Below are positions 1-11,398 of a DNA stretch of 64,000 nucleotides, piece by piece. Both the position numbers and the translations under genes were made by a program. The notes beneath the pieces were generated by a model. That model saw nothing but the letters and a program-made list of their open reading frames with translations. It searched no databases and was not told the DNA's origin. Position 1 is the first letter of the stretch; the number at the start of each line of letters is the position of its first letter. Source of the stretch: Branchiostoma floridae (lineage: Eukaryota; Chordata; Leptocardii; Amphioxiformes; Branchiostomatidae). The DNA is taken from contig NC_049983.1 of NCBI RefSeq assembly GCF_000003815.2, forward strand, positions 6,831,840 to 6,895,839, read 5' to 3'.

Positions 1-417
1 ACTCCTTTTAAGACTTGGTCCATGCAATAATTTGACTCAGTCGATATAAATCCATCCCAATTAACGTTAGTTCACCTTTATCCGCGGGGTGACCTTTATC
101 CGTTGTCTTTAAAACCAGCACATTAAGGAGTACTAAGGAGTTTCAAATTTGTAAGATTTTCAAAAATATTCCGATTTGAAACTACAGTCCGTTGCATCAC
201 ATCCCTAAATTCACTTTTTGTAAACAAACAACGGATATAGGTTACCCATGAATAAAGGTGAACTACTGTTACAAACGTACAGCACTTTCAGGAACGGTAA
301 TTATTTTGCTATTGTAATGACATTCAATAGATCTACTGTATATACAAAAAATGCGAAAGGAATTAATACCATTACGATGCCAAAACAGCAATGCCTGTCA
401 TAAATGACATCATAAAA

Positions 418-980
418 TCAGCTACGTATAAATTAATCATACATATGAAATATTGTAAAACAACTCGAGTGTTTAAGACAATCATATAAAAAGATCATAA
501 GATTCTCACTTCCTTTTGTAATGAACTATTTAGAAAGACCTGAAAAATTCAACAAGACGTATTGTAAGAAAAAAAAGCCATGTGTATTTAATTTTTACAA
601 GCTTCTTCAGTATTTACTTCTTGCTCGTCTCTTAAACATCTACACCTACCATTTATGATGTGAATTGTCTTAATTTGTTGGAAACTCAATAAGATCCCTA
701 TGAAAGTATCAGCTACGTAGAAATTAATCATGCACATGAAATATGGTAAAACAACTCGAGTGTTGAAGACAATCATAGGAGAAATTACAAGATCCTCACT
801 TTCTTCTATAATGAGCTCTTCAGAAAGACCAGCATACAGCTTAAGTCGTGAAAAAATTCTATAAGACGTATTGTAAGAAAACAAAAAGTCCTGTGGATTT
901 CATTTTCACAAGCTTCTTCAGTGCCTACTTCTTGTTCGCCTCTGAAACATCTACACCTACTAGTAGTTAAAATGTGAATG
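418..980. repeat. Imperfect tandem duplication in AT-rich DNA
   Basis: A block from about 418-660 is repeated at about 709-980, offset by 291 bp at the left side and 311 bp at the right. Shared landmarks are the gctacgta..aaattaatca start, an aacaactcgagtgtt core and a gcttcttcagt..ttacttctt end. No coding signal is visible in 1-1161; the short minus-strand ORF across one copy has no recognisable domain. Confidence 0.75.
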
Positions 981-1161
981 GCCTTAATTTGATGGAAATT
1001 TGATGACCAATGCCAATAGCTTTTATTACAAATCTTTGAACTGGATTTTCAACGTTTAGGAGTGGGCTTTTTGGTTTTACGTAATATGTAGCCGCTAGCA
1101 TTTTGTAGTCTTTGTTGGTGGTTGACAGTAGTCTTGGCTGTCATGGCCATCTATGGGTATA

Positions 1162-1678
1162 NNNNNNNNNNNNNNNNNNNNNNNNNNNNNNNNNNNNNNN
1201 NNNNNNNNNNNNNNNNNNNNNNNNNNNNNNNNNNNNNNNNNNNNNNNNNNNNNNNNNNNNNNNNNNNNNNNNNNNNNNNNNNNNNNNNNNNNNNNNNNNN
1301 NNNNNNNNNNNNNNNNNNNNNNNNNNNNNNNNNNNNNNNNNNNNNNNNNNNNNNNNNNNNNNNNNNNNNNNNNNNNNNNNNNNNNNNNNNNNNNNNNNNN
1401 NNNNNNNNNNNNNNNNNNNNNNNNNNNNNNNNNNNNNNNNNNNNNNNNNNNNNNNNNNNNNNNNNNNNNNNNNNNNNNNNNNNNNNNNNNNNNNNNNNNN
1501 NNNNNNNNNNNNNNNNNNNNNNNNNNNNNNNNNNNNNNNNNNNNNNNNNNNNNNNNNNNNNNNNNNNNNNNNNNNNNNNNNNNNNNNNNNNNNNNNNNNN
1601 NNNNNNNNNNNNNNNNNNNNNNNNNNNNNNNNNNNNNNNNNNNNNNNNNNNNNNNNNNNNNNNNNNNNNNNNNNNNNN
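1162..1678. other. Assembly gap (run of N)
   Basis: 517 undetermined bases. Reading frames that cross it are meaningless. Confidence 0.99.
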
Positions 1679-1979
1679 TTGAATAAGACGTTTAATGGAG
1701 GGTCTCGTGTTTGAGGAGAGCCACACTTGGGGCACGTTAAAGATCCCACCATACTTATCGAAAAGAGTAGGGGTCCTTCCCGGTGTGAGTGGTTTTACAC
1801 CTACAGTACCATGGCCGCACCTGGGGCAATAACTGGTGTATTGAGGTCACCTGAGTCCAGACACTTGCCATTTAGCCCCGCCTATTGTAAGCTCAAAATT
1901 CTGTTGAATCATTATCATCTGGCTGCGAAGAGAGAGTAGTCGGCCCACCCAATAACAATAACCAATAACAATAACAATT
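1679..1979 (+). mobile_element. Retroposon-like 3' end with short tandem tail
   Basis: Non-coding, relatively GC-rich DNA containing a gggcacgttaaagatccc block that looks like an interspersed-repeat consensus. It ends in a simple tandem tail built from caataa units (about 1950-1978), the kind of 3' end expected of a SINE or LINE. The 5' end lies in the N gap. The family is not identified; the call rests on the tail and the block alone. Confidence 0.4.
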
Positions 1980-4250
1980 TCAACGACTATTTGCCGGCAT
2001 CTCGTACAGGACATCTTCTGTTTTCATGTATAGGCCACCGTCTGGCCCCACATTATCATCATGACGGGGAGGGGAGGGGCAGTGAGGGCCATTTTCAGGA
2101 GGAGACTTTCTGGGTGGAGCCCAACGACTGTTTGCCGGCATCTCGTACAGGACATCTTCTGGCTTCATGTATAGGGCACCTGGCCCCACATTATCATCAT
2201 GACGCGGAGGGGAGGGGCAGTGAGGGCCCTTTTCAGGAAGTGGCTTTCTGGGTGGAGCACTACTGCTATTTGCCGGCATCTCGTACAGGACATCTTCTGG
2301 CTTTATGTATAGGGCACCTGGCCCCACATTATCATCATGAGGGGTAGGGGAGGGGCAGTGAGGGCCATTTTCAGGATGGAACTTTCTGGGTGGAGCGAAG
2401 GACACGGCTTTGATTGGCTTCCCTGTACCTGTACTTTCATGTTTGGAGGGGTTTGGTGGTGTGTCCGCATCTACATAGTAGTGAGTCTGCGAGACACCTC
2501 TAATGTGCGGTAGATGTTTGGTACCAAACTGGCCCTGTGCTGTCTGATTATGACCTCTTGTCATGACAGTAGCTGTGGCGTTAGTGTTACTCAAGGCAAT
2601 GTTGGAAGTTGGGTCTGAAGAAGCGTATGCCAGAGGATTCTCGGTCCTCCATTTGCGCCAGATTGCGCCAACAATCGCAACAACGACTAGCGTGGCAGCT
2701 ACCGAACCACAGACAGAGGCAATGAGAACAGGAAGGGAGACACTGGGAGCAGATTCATTAGAAATTAACTTGCTTTTTGGCTTGTCCAAAGTGGTTGAGG
2801 GCATTGATGGACTTGTTTTTCCCATACAACCTACTGTTGAGCGCATTGCTGTTACATTGTAACAGTTCTTAGATGTTACTTGGGTGTCAAAATGGGTACT
2901 GAAGTTGCTTTCTGGTTTCTCTGAAGTGGTTGCAATGAGTGCTGCACTTGTGTTTTCTACATGTCCTACTGTTGAGCGCATTGTTGCACCATTATGACGG
3001 TCGTTAGGGGTTACCTGGGTATTGACATGGGAACTGCTGCTTTTTGGTTTATCTGGAGTTGTTCCAAGGGGTGTAGTTATCACCACTCTTATTTTGCCTG
3101 CAGGACCTACCTTTGATCGAGCTGTTGTGACATTGCAACAATTGTTAGAGCTTACTTGGATGCTAAGAGGCAGAGTGGCCATGTTCGGTTCTTCACAAAT
3201 CAGTTCTTTAGGATTGACATCTGTAAGCTTTTGTCCCCGGAATTTGGCGGGTTGGGCACAGATTATCTGGTCTTTAAACGAAGGAAATTTTAGCCTGAAA
3301 GGAACCATCCTACAGTCACACAGCCAAGGGTTACCGTCAAGTTTTACGACAGGAATAGATGTGAACAAGCCATCTAAAGGGGGACGTGCAGACATCTTGT
3401 TTGACCTCAGGTCCAAAATGAGGAGCTTTGTCGGATATGCAAATGCACCAGGCTGAATCATTGTTATCTGGTTGTTGGAAATGTACAATCGTTGTAGCAG
3501 GGGTAGGTTTGCAAATGTACCAGGCTGAATCACTTTTATACGGTTGTATGCTAAGTCCAACTCTCGGGTCCGAGGTATACTTGCAAATTGACCGATTGCA
3601 ATTAGTTTTATTTTGTTTTGAGCCAAGAACAACTTTTCTAGTCGGGGTAGGTTTTCAAATATACCATACTGAATATATGAAATACGGTTGTAAGACAGGT
3701 CTAGCAGACGTAGTTGGGGTAGGTTTGCAAATGTACCTGCCTGAATATTTCTTATCTGGTTGTTGGACAGATACAATATTTCTAGCCGGGGTAGTTTTGC
3801 AAATGTACCAGACTGAATATTTGTTATCCGGTTGTTCCTCAGGTTCAAGTAATGTAGCTGGGGTAAATTTGAAAATGTACCTGCCTGAATATTTCTTATC
3901 TGGTTGTTGGACAGATACAATCTTTCTAGCCGGGGTAGGTTTGCAAATGTACCAGACTGAATATTTGTTATCCGGTTGTAGGACAGGTCTAACAGACGTA
4001 GCCGGGGTAGATTTGAAAATGCGCCGGCCTGAATATTTGTTATCCTGTTACCTCCTAAATATAACTTGTCCGTGGATCTTGGGAGGTTCTTAGGGATGTC
4101 GATGAGGCCCTGGTTACGGCATTCGCAGCGTGCTGAAAATGGCTCACAGCTGCAGCCGGCTTCTGGCATGTTGGGCTCCTTCAGGATGATGAGAAGGAAC
4201 ATCAGCAGGTGTCGCAGCTTTCTTCCCATAGTGTCTGGCAACCTGAGCAA
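1980..4250 (-). CDS. LRR type I membrane receptor with YxxP-repeat tail
   Basis: Single-exon 756-residue protein. A hydrophobic leader (about residues 12-24) precedes a Cys-rich LRRNT cap (about 33-57), ten 24-residue leucine-rich repeats of the LxLxxNxIxxIxxGxF type, and an LRRCT cap starting at NPWLCDC. A Thr/Ser-rich, N-glycosylated stalk follows with three degenerate copies of a roughly 45-residue unit (RSTVG and DKPKS landmarks). One membrane span (about 506-528, LIASVCGSVAATLVVVAIVG) is followed by the basic stop-transfer RKWR. The tail has a TATVMTRGHNQTAQGQ segment that I remember from many amphioxus LRR proteins. It ends in three 46-47 residue cassettes, each with paired tyrosines (LYMKP and LYEMP). 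Expected role: cell-surface recognition with tyrosine-phosphorylation signalling. The ligand is unknown. An earlier non-coding exon cannot be excluded. Confidence 0.85.
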   Translation of the reverse strand: MLRLPDTMGRKLRHLLMFLLIILKEPNMPEAGCSCEPFSARCECRNQGLIDIPKNLPRSTDKLYLGGNRITNIQAGAFSNLPRLRLLDLSYNRITNIQSGTFANLPRLERLYLSNNQIRNIQAGTFSNLPQLHYLNLRNNRITNIQSGTFAKLPRLEILYLSNNQIRNIQAGTFANLPQLRLLDLSYNRISYIQYGIFENLPRLEKLFLAQNKIKLIAIGQFASIPRTRELDLAYNRIKVIQPGTFANLPLLQRLYISNNQITMIQPGAFAYPTKLLILDLRSNKMSARPPLDGLFTSIPVVKLDGNPWLCDCRMVPFRLKFPSFKDQIICAQPAKFRGQKLTDVNPKELICEEPNMATLPLSIQVSSNNCCNVTTARSKVGPAGKIRVVITTPLGTTPDKPKSSSSHVNTQVTPNDRHNGATMRSTVGHVENTSAALIATTSEKPESNFSTHFDTQVTSKNCYNVTAMRSTVGCMGKTSPSMPSTTLDKPKSKLISNESAPSVSLPVLIASVCGSVAATLVVVAIVGAIWRKWRTENPLAYASSDPTSNIALSNTNATATVMTRGHNQTAQGQFGTKHLPHIRGVSQTHYYVDADTPPNPSKHESTGTGKPIKAVSFAPPRKFHPENGPHCPSPTPHDDNVGPGALYIKPEDVLYEMPANSSSAPPRKPLPEKGPHCPSPPRHDDNVGPGALYMKPEDVLYEMPANSRWAPPRKSPPENGPHCPSPPRHDDNVGPDGGLYMKTEDVLYEMPANSR
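1985..2400 (-). repeat. Coding minisatellite: three about 140 bp tail cassettes
   Basis: The landmark ttgccggcatctcgtacagg recurs at 1991, 2132 and 2270, giving spacings of 141 and 138 bp. Both are multiples of three, so copy-number change keeps the reading frame. Each unit encodes a Pro-rich stretch plus two tyrosine motifs at the end of the LRR receptor. Confidence 0.9.
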
Positions 4251-5540
4251 AAATTGAGAAAATCAAAAATCCCATGTATTAATTTCCAAATATGTCTGAT
4301 TATTCTGTTTTTCTAAAATGATATTTTTAAAAGTCGGAATGACCTGTTTGATATTTCATGCTGATTGCTTTTTCTCCCTCTTATAGGACTGGTTTTTATT
4401 TTACTATACAATACCGTAGGTATTTTATGGACTGAAATTTTGTTGTGGTTACGTCTCTTCTTCTTCTTCTTCTTCTTTTTCTCCTGGCATATATTCAAAT
4501 GGACTCATCCCCATCGTTTCTGGACCAAACGACCTGAAATTTGGCACAAGGGTAGAGTGGGCCAATACTCCCAGACGAATCTTTTATAAATGCCTTTAAA
4601 AGAAAGTTTTAGTTTTTGGGCCATGTTCAGACCAAAACTGTATAATTTTCTCCGATGACCTTGTATTACCTGAATGACACAAAATTTTGTATAGGTGTGT
4701 ATGGGATATTTATTCAAGGGAGCCAGAAATCCGACATACTTTTGCTGCCAAACACGTAAATGTTTTAGTTGCAACCAACGTTTTAGTATGACTATATTTC
4801 GTAAAGTGTCAGCAATTTTTTTCATTCTAAAAGAATCCTCGAATTCTTAAACAATCCGTTTGCCATGGAAATTTTTGCAATGCGTGCTAGAATCTTTGCT
4901 TTAAGATAAGTACTGCTCTTGAATTGAGTAAATAAGCACAAAAAATCAAAACCATGTCATTGTCTGCTATAGGTACGTAATACCAACGTTTACGGTCGTA
5001 TAACTTGAGGCATCTGTAGAACAAAAATACAACACAATTTCTGGTTGTAAAATAAATGTCTGTTGTTTGCATGTTTGCTCTTATGTGCAAGAATGGTAAT
5101 GGAATACAGACAGAGGTAAGGGTTGCATGTGCTTGTGTCTGTTAATGTGGATATAGAAAGAAAGAATAACTTCATCCCAATCACTTAGGACTTCATCCAT
5201 CTAAAGTGATGTATGCCAAAAACAGATTTGCGAGCATGTATAGCACAGGCATGGTATTTCCATACCAACTTTCAGGTCATTTGGTTCAAATTTCATGGCA
5301 GAGGATCCAGAAACCAAAAAAGGCCAATAAAAAGGTTGAAGTGATGTATGCCAAATCAAAGGCACCCCTATACCAAATTCCAGGTTATCCTGTTGTAATA
5401 CGCTATATTTTTGGAATGTTCCATTTTTTCAAAGGCTGGGACACTTGTGCAGCATTATTGCTTAGGGAGGAAGGTGGGGTGAAATATGCCGTATTTGGTC
5501 ATGAGCAAACGCCAGCCTTTCTAGCTTATTGTTGATTTTA
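4251..5540. other. Intergenic, no gene seen
   Basis: AT-rich DNA upstream of the LRR gene. It holds a (ctt)n microsatellite at about 4457-4482. Short ORFs on both strands are mutually overlapping and show no domain. The LRR promoter should lie here, but no clear element stands out. Confidence 0.5.
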
Positions 5541-7130
5541 TAACGCTAGGTAGAGAATTCAATATTCCTTTTGTTGCCGAGAGAAAATTTATTGTCGGCA
5601 GACTATACAATACAACCCACTCAAATACATTTCAAACATGCAAAACATCATAGCAATGTCACCATTGTATAAATTATAAGAGCTTTGTGATTGATGTGCT
5701 TATAGAATGTGCTTTGATAGCTAGTCAGTAATATTTGATAATTAGTTTTATTGATATGGCCGTGTTGATTTTCTGACGCCGTTCTTTTACACTAACATGA
5801 AGGTTTCTATTTTAACTACTTTAACTTTTTTTTACCTTTCATTTAAGTTAAGATCAGACCTTTCAGATAATGAACAGGCCACGTCAAGCAATTCAATTGT
5901 TGCAAAACATTGAAAACAACATAACAATATCGTCATTGCATAATGAATAAGCGCGTGGTTACTGATGTGCTTATAGAATGTGTTTCAATAGTTACAATAT
6001 TTCAGTAATGTTTAATTATAAATTATTTGATATGGTTGTGTTAATTGTCTGAAGATGTCTTTTTATATTAAAATTGAGTCTTTCAAACCTTTTTCTTTCT
6101 TTTCACTGACTCCCGATCTTTCGGATAATGAACAGGCCACGTCAAACAATTAAATCTCCATGGATACGATTAGGAAATTTTCTTCCGGACTTTTCGAGTG
6201 ACATCCAGTAATCTTCTCCAGACGTTTCGAGTGGTATCCGTCACAATTATCATAGATATCTCCAAATTTTGTAGAGAGCGTACACAGGATTGTCAGTATG
6301 TAACATAAGGTAAAAATCTAGTGTGGGCAATTTATTCAAATACGATTAAACAACATTGTCATCATATAGCTAGAAGAACAGAAAATGTAATGTCGGCAGA
6401 CGACTGCCCACGCAAACAAATTGCAATGGAAAACAACAGACCAATATCACCATTTATAAGCGCGTGGTGACTGATGTGCTTATAGAATGTGCTTCAATAG
6501 CTATTCAGTAATGTTTAGTCATTATTTTTCATATGGCTGTGTTGATTGTTGAGATGTTTTTTTCATGTTGAAATTGAGTCTTTCAAACCTTTTCTTTTTT
6601 TTCTTTTCACTGACTCCAGGATTTTCAGAAAATGAACAGGCCACGTCAAACAATAAAATCTCCAGAAATGGGTAAACTTAAGAGATTTTCTTCCAGACGT
6701 TTCGAGTGATATCCGTCACAATTTTTTTATAGACATCTCCGAATTTTGTAGAGATTGCACACGATCGTCATTATACAACTAAAAGTAAAAATTTAGTGTG
6801 GGCAATTTATACAAATTAATAAATACGATTAAACCACATTATCATCACGTAGCTAGAAGAACAGAAAATGTAATATCGGTGGGCTGCCCACGCAAACAAA
6901 TTGCAAAACCTTTAAAACAACATAACAATATCACCATTGTATCAGAGCGTGGTGATTGGTATGCTTATTTAATGTGCTTCAGTAGCTTTTCAGTAATATT
7001 TAATCATTAGTTTTGTTGATATGGTAATGTTGATTGTCTGGCGCTGATCTTTGATAATAACATGTTCGCTTTTTTTTACTATTTTGTTTGCTTTTTATTG
7101 AAGGCCAGACCTTTAAGAAAATGAACAGGC
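5540..7130. repeat. Cluster of diverged interspersed repeats
   Basis: At least four related blocks lie here (about 5640-5900, 5900-6170, 6350-6680, 6830-7130), with a fifth at 9290-9600. Each holds a gtgcttatagaatgtgctt-like segment, an atggccgtgttgattgtctg-like segment and, about 110-150 bp later, gaacaggccacgtcaa. Spacings are irregular, so these are probably tandem duplications of one old element. No coding potential is visible. Confidence 0.7.
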
Positions 7131-8465
7131 CACGAGAATATTTCTTGGTCCTTGATTTTTCATATGATAAGGGAGAGCAGGATATAAAACAGAGGATATG
7201 AAATTCAAAAGAGGAACAGACAACAGTGTAACCAGTAATTAAACCCAGATATACTAAAGAAATACAAACGGTCAACATTTACATATGTATACTGGGCTAG
7301 TCGACATTAGTCTCATAGATGTATTACTCCGAGTGGGTACTGAACGCGCCCATCTAAAACACATATTTTGCTTTGCCTTCAATGCATTAAAAAAAATCAT
7401 CAATGAGACTTTCAAACAATGAATTTTAAACTTCAAAATAGTCTCTTCGATTGTTGATACGAAAATCACAGCATTCGGAGTCCCGACCCAAAAGTAAAAA
7501 AAAATCAAAGCATTTGAGCTCATTCATATGCCGCGTGGTGCATGTGATTCTTTTCATTTTTCAAATCTATTAACAAGAAAATGAAGTGGCGACCTAAACA
7601 ACAAAATATCTAAGTGGTGTGAACTTACCATGAGAATATAAAGAGTTGAATTATTTTGGTATTATCGCCATCTTGGGTCCTTTTGCCTTGTGCTTTATGT
7701 AGGCACATGCAGACCTTTCGTACTTTTATCAAACATTTATCAATTTTCTTTGTTTTTTTTAAAGAACGGAAAACATTATTTTTATTACTTCTAAACGACA
7801 GAAAGAGAGTTCCGAATGATATTTTTAGACGTCTTATAATCTTAAAGTCCATAATCTACAGTTCAATTCTGTGATTCATTTTGCACAGATGGAAACTGGA
7901 GTGAAGATGCGTATATTAAAGAGCGCACTGACCAGACGTTCTCTCCCAACGTGTACCGGGTAACATACAACATGCATTTGTATGTGATTTTATACCGTGA
8001 AAATCTCAATGAAGTAACATTATTTGAATTATTTTTTTACAACCATTAATAGCATTTTCTCTGCTTTTAACTGCCTTCATAGGGCATGAAACGTTAACTT
8101 ATTGTCGCGACGTGTTTTCATTTGAAAGTCTAAACTTACCTTTCAAGCTTTTTAGAATATCTTCATTTGGCAGTTTCTCTCTCGGTAAGGAAGTCACGAA
8201 GGACTGCCCTGTCTCTTGTTGCAGTTGTACCACCCAGATGTGAGCTCCATGTGGCCGTTACGAACGGATTGTGGCAAACAATGTTTGATTAGTCTTACTC
8301 ATATGGGCGTGTTGATTGTCTGACTCTGACGTTACGAGTGGTACGAAGGTGCTCTAATGGAAAATACAAACGCGCTATTTGTCGAGAAATTGACGAATTG
8401 CAGAGCGTCTCTTATGAGGAGCCAATGGCATACGATTAGAATGACGACATCCACAAGGTTTCAAA
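7113..8465. repeat. Segmental duplication, copy A
   Basis: Runs roughly parallel to 9580-11245. Shared landmarks include aggatataaaa, gtcgacatta, ttttgccttgtgctttatg, aacggaaaacatt, gatgtgagctc and catatgggcgtgttgattgt. Copy A retains the empty sites of the MITEs found in copy B. No gene is visible. Confidence 0.75.
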
Positions 8466-9290
8466 ACTCATATTTAGTCATCTTTAGTCCATTGAGATTA
8501 ATATTAAATACACGGCGGTCGGTTACTAGGGGCAACGTTCCACTGTAAGGGCCCTTCGTATCAGGTTACCGAGCTCCAGCGCGGTCCCCCGGCAACCTAA
8601 CTGTAACTGTTTCTTCTTCTTAAAGATCATGATAGTTAGAAAAGTAACGTTCGCACGTATCTCACTAAAATTGAAATAAAATTAGTTCGTGTGGTGCAAA
8701 ATCTTGTCTCATTTTCTGTCAGAAAGATGTCTAGTTGTTTGATTTAGAAAAGGTATTCGGAGGACAAAAAACAAATACCATTTTTAAATTGGTCCTAAAT
8801 TTGACCGAAAATCCAAAACTCTTATATCATATACATGTCAACTGTAAGATAAAACTTTCTGTCATAGGGATTTTTAAACTTCTACTTTAAAAACTATTTT
8901 TTACAGCCCATATGATTTTAACTCTTGTTTCACACTCAAAGACCAGTAAGTCAAAATTGCCTCCATGTTTGAAAGATCTCCAAGACACAAATCTAGAGAT
9001 ATACGTTGTCTATCATTTAAGTACTGAAAGAGTTTTCACGCGTTTTGTAAGGGATTTAAATACCATTTTGGTCGTATGTCGTGTCGCACTGATAGGGACA
9101 GATGTTATTTTGTTAAACATCTAGGTAAACAATATTCAAAGCACTTGAATTTCCACAACTGGATAAGATGAGGATATTTTCTTCCAGACTTTTTGATTGA
9201 CACCCATCACTCTTCTTCATAGATATCTCCGAATTTTGTAGAGATTGAACATGATCGTCATTATACAACTAAAAGTAAACATTTAGTGTG
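8466..9290. other. Intergenic, nothing recognised
   Basis: AT-rich sequence between the two copies of the segmental duplication. The 70-residue ORF at 8912-9124 has no domain and no splice context. Confidence 0.5.
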
Positions 9291-9780
9291 GACACTTTAT
9301 ACAAATACGATTAAATAACATTTATCCGATCTAGAAGAACAGAAAGTGTAATATCGGTTGGCTGCCCACACAATATGCAAAACAACATATATTAACAACA
9401 TTACCATTGTATAAGAGAGTGGTGATTAATGTGCTTATTTAATATGCTTCAATAGCTATTCAGTAATTAGCTTTGCTCATATGGTTCTGTTTATTGTCTT
9501 AAACTGCTTTTTTTATAGTAACATGGAGTTTTTTTGTGGCCTTTACTGACGGTTCGACCTTCCAGATAAGAAGCCCTGGATCAGGCCACGTCATCTACTT
9601 TTCTTGGTCCTCGGGTTTTTGTATACATGTATGCTGATAACGGAGAGGAGGATATAAAATGGAGGATATGAAATATATATAAAAGAGGAGTAGACAACGC
9701 TGTAACCTGTAATAAACTCAGATACACTAAAGATATACAAAAAGGCAACACATACATATGCATACTATTCTGGTCGACAT

Positions 9781-10071
9781 TAGCCCCCGTGGCAGTCTCC
9801 GAATGGGCCTTTTTGGGCGGGGGGGGGGGGGTCTTTCCAATGTTGGTTTGGTTCTCTTATGCCGGAAAAGGAAGGAAGTTTGCCGAGGGATGGATTTTGT
9901 TCCGTGGAAGGGAGATTTGCCCCGTTTTGGATTAACCGAAATAACGGAGGCTCCGAAACGGGGCAAAACTCCCTTTCCCGGAATACGAGAACCTAGCCAA
10001 CGCTGACAATCACGAACCAGCACCCCCCCCCCCAAAAAAACGGATTGGCACGGAGACTGCCACGGAGGCTA
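9781..10071. mobile_element. MITE, 291 bp, 9 bp target duplication
   Basis: Terminal inverted repeats read tagcccccgtggcagtctcc at the left and complement ggagactgccacggaggcta at the right. Flanking 9 bp copies of ggtcgacat lie at 9772-9780 and 10072-10080. A G-run near the left (about 9818-9830) faces a C-run near the right (about 10022-10033), so the element can fold into a hairpin. There is no coding capacity. A 9 bp target duplication is typical of Mutator-like elements; that family assignment is inference. Confidence 0.88.
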
Positions 10072-10335
10072 GGTCGACATTACTAACAATGAATTTTAGA
10101 CTACAAAATAGTTTATTCTATTGCTAGTACCAAAATCACACAATTCGGAGCTCATTCATATGCCGAATGGTGAATGCGATCCTTTCTAATTTTTTATTGG
10201 TTAAATAAAAAATGAAGCAACAAAATCCAAAGAACAAAATATTCAACTGGTGTAAACTTACCGTGAGAATGCCAAGAGTTCAATTGGTTTTGGCATTCTC
10301 ATCATCTTGGGTCTTTAGGCATTGTGCTTTTATGT

Positions 10336-10474
10336 TAATCTCCAACCAGATCCACGGTGCGTTATCTATAGTATCAAACTTCCCGTAGGTGCCTGTTTGA
10401 CTCCCTTAACCGGCTATACTCCTTGGCCAGCTTTGAAACTATCTTATGGCACCGTAGGATCTGCTTGGAGATTA
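10336..10474. mobile_element. MITE, 139 bp, 9 bp target duplication
   Basis: Ends taatctccaaccagatcc and ggatctgcttggagatta are inverted repeats. Perfect 9 bp copies of cttttatgt flank it at 10327-10335 and 10475-10483. Duplication copy A has the empty site (ctttatgtaggcac near 7693). Non-autonomous; no ORF. Confidence 0.92.
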
Positions 10475-11250
10475 CTTTTATGTGAGCACATGGCATGAAT
10501 ATGTTTCGAACTTTTACCCCTTTCGTTTTATTCAATGCCAACTTTTGTTTCTTGTTTTAAAGAACGGAAAACATTGTTTTACTATGTCTAACCGACAAAG
10601 AGAGAGTCCCCAATGATATTTCTAAGGCGTATTCATATTTTAACTCTATAATCTATAGTGCATTTTGCAAGGATGGCAGCTCGGGGGGTGTTGTGTATAT
10701 CAAGCCAAGACTGGCAAGACAATCTTTCTTGACCAGACGTACGCGTTCTCTCCCCACGTATACTCGTGGTAACTTACAACATACATTTGTACGCGATTGT
10801 TTACCGTGAAAAGCTCCATCAAGTTGATAACTCATTTGAGAATTCATTTCTTTTACAACCATTGATAGTATTTTCTATGCCTTCATCAGGCATTATAAAC
10901 GTTAACTGATTTCCGCAAGGTGTTTTCCTTTGAGAGTTTATCAAAACTTACCTTTCAAGCTTTTCAGAATATCTTCAGTTTTCTTTCGGTAAGAAAGTCA
11001 TAAATGTCTGTCCGGTTTCTTGCTGCAGTTGTACCTCCCAGATGTGAGCTCTGTGTGGCCGTTACGAACGGATTGTGACAAACAATGCTTGATTAGTCTT
11101 ACTCATATGGGCGTGTTGATTGTCTGACGCTGACGTCACGAGTAACACGAAGGTGCTCTGATGGACAATCCAACGGCGCCATCTTCCGAGAACTTGACCA
11201 ATTGCAGAGCGTCTCTTATGAGGGGCTAATGGCAAACATACGATTACGAT

Positions 11251-11398
11251 TAGCCTCGCAAAGACTCGCTTTCACGGCAAACTCCCTTCCTCGGCAAACT
11301 TCTTTTCCCAGCGGAAGAGAACCGCGAAAATCGCGACACCCCCCCCCCCCCCCGCTAAAATAAAAACTAGCCCCGTTCGAAGACTGCAACGGAGGCTA
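11251..11398. mobile_element. MITE, 148 bp, same family as 9781-10071
   Basis: Starts tagcct and ends ggaggcta, sharing the tagcctccgt..cagtct terminus of the 9.8 kb MITE. It is flanked by cgattacgat at 11241-11250 and 11399-11408 (10 bp match, compatible with a 9 bp duplication plus one chance base). It contains a long C-run. Confidence 0.85.

Larger units (their letters stand above)
9580..11245. repeat. Segmental duplication, copy B (with MITE insertions)
   Basis: Diverged copy of 7113-8465, longer because it carries MITEs at 9781-10071 and 10336-10474. A third MITE (11251-11398) lies just past its end in the matching context. Confidence 0.75.

Noticed and set aside
1112-1752. Several long open frames on both strands
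   Set aside because: They consist almost entirely of N from the assembly gap.
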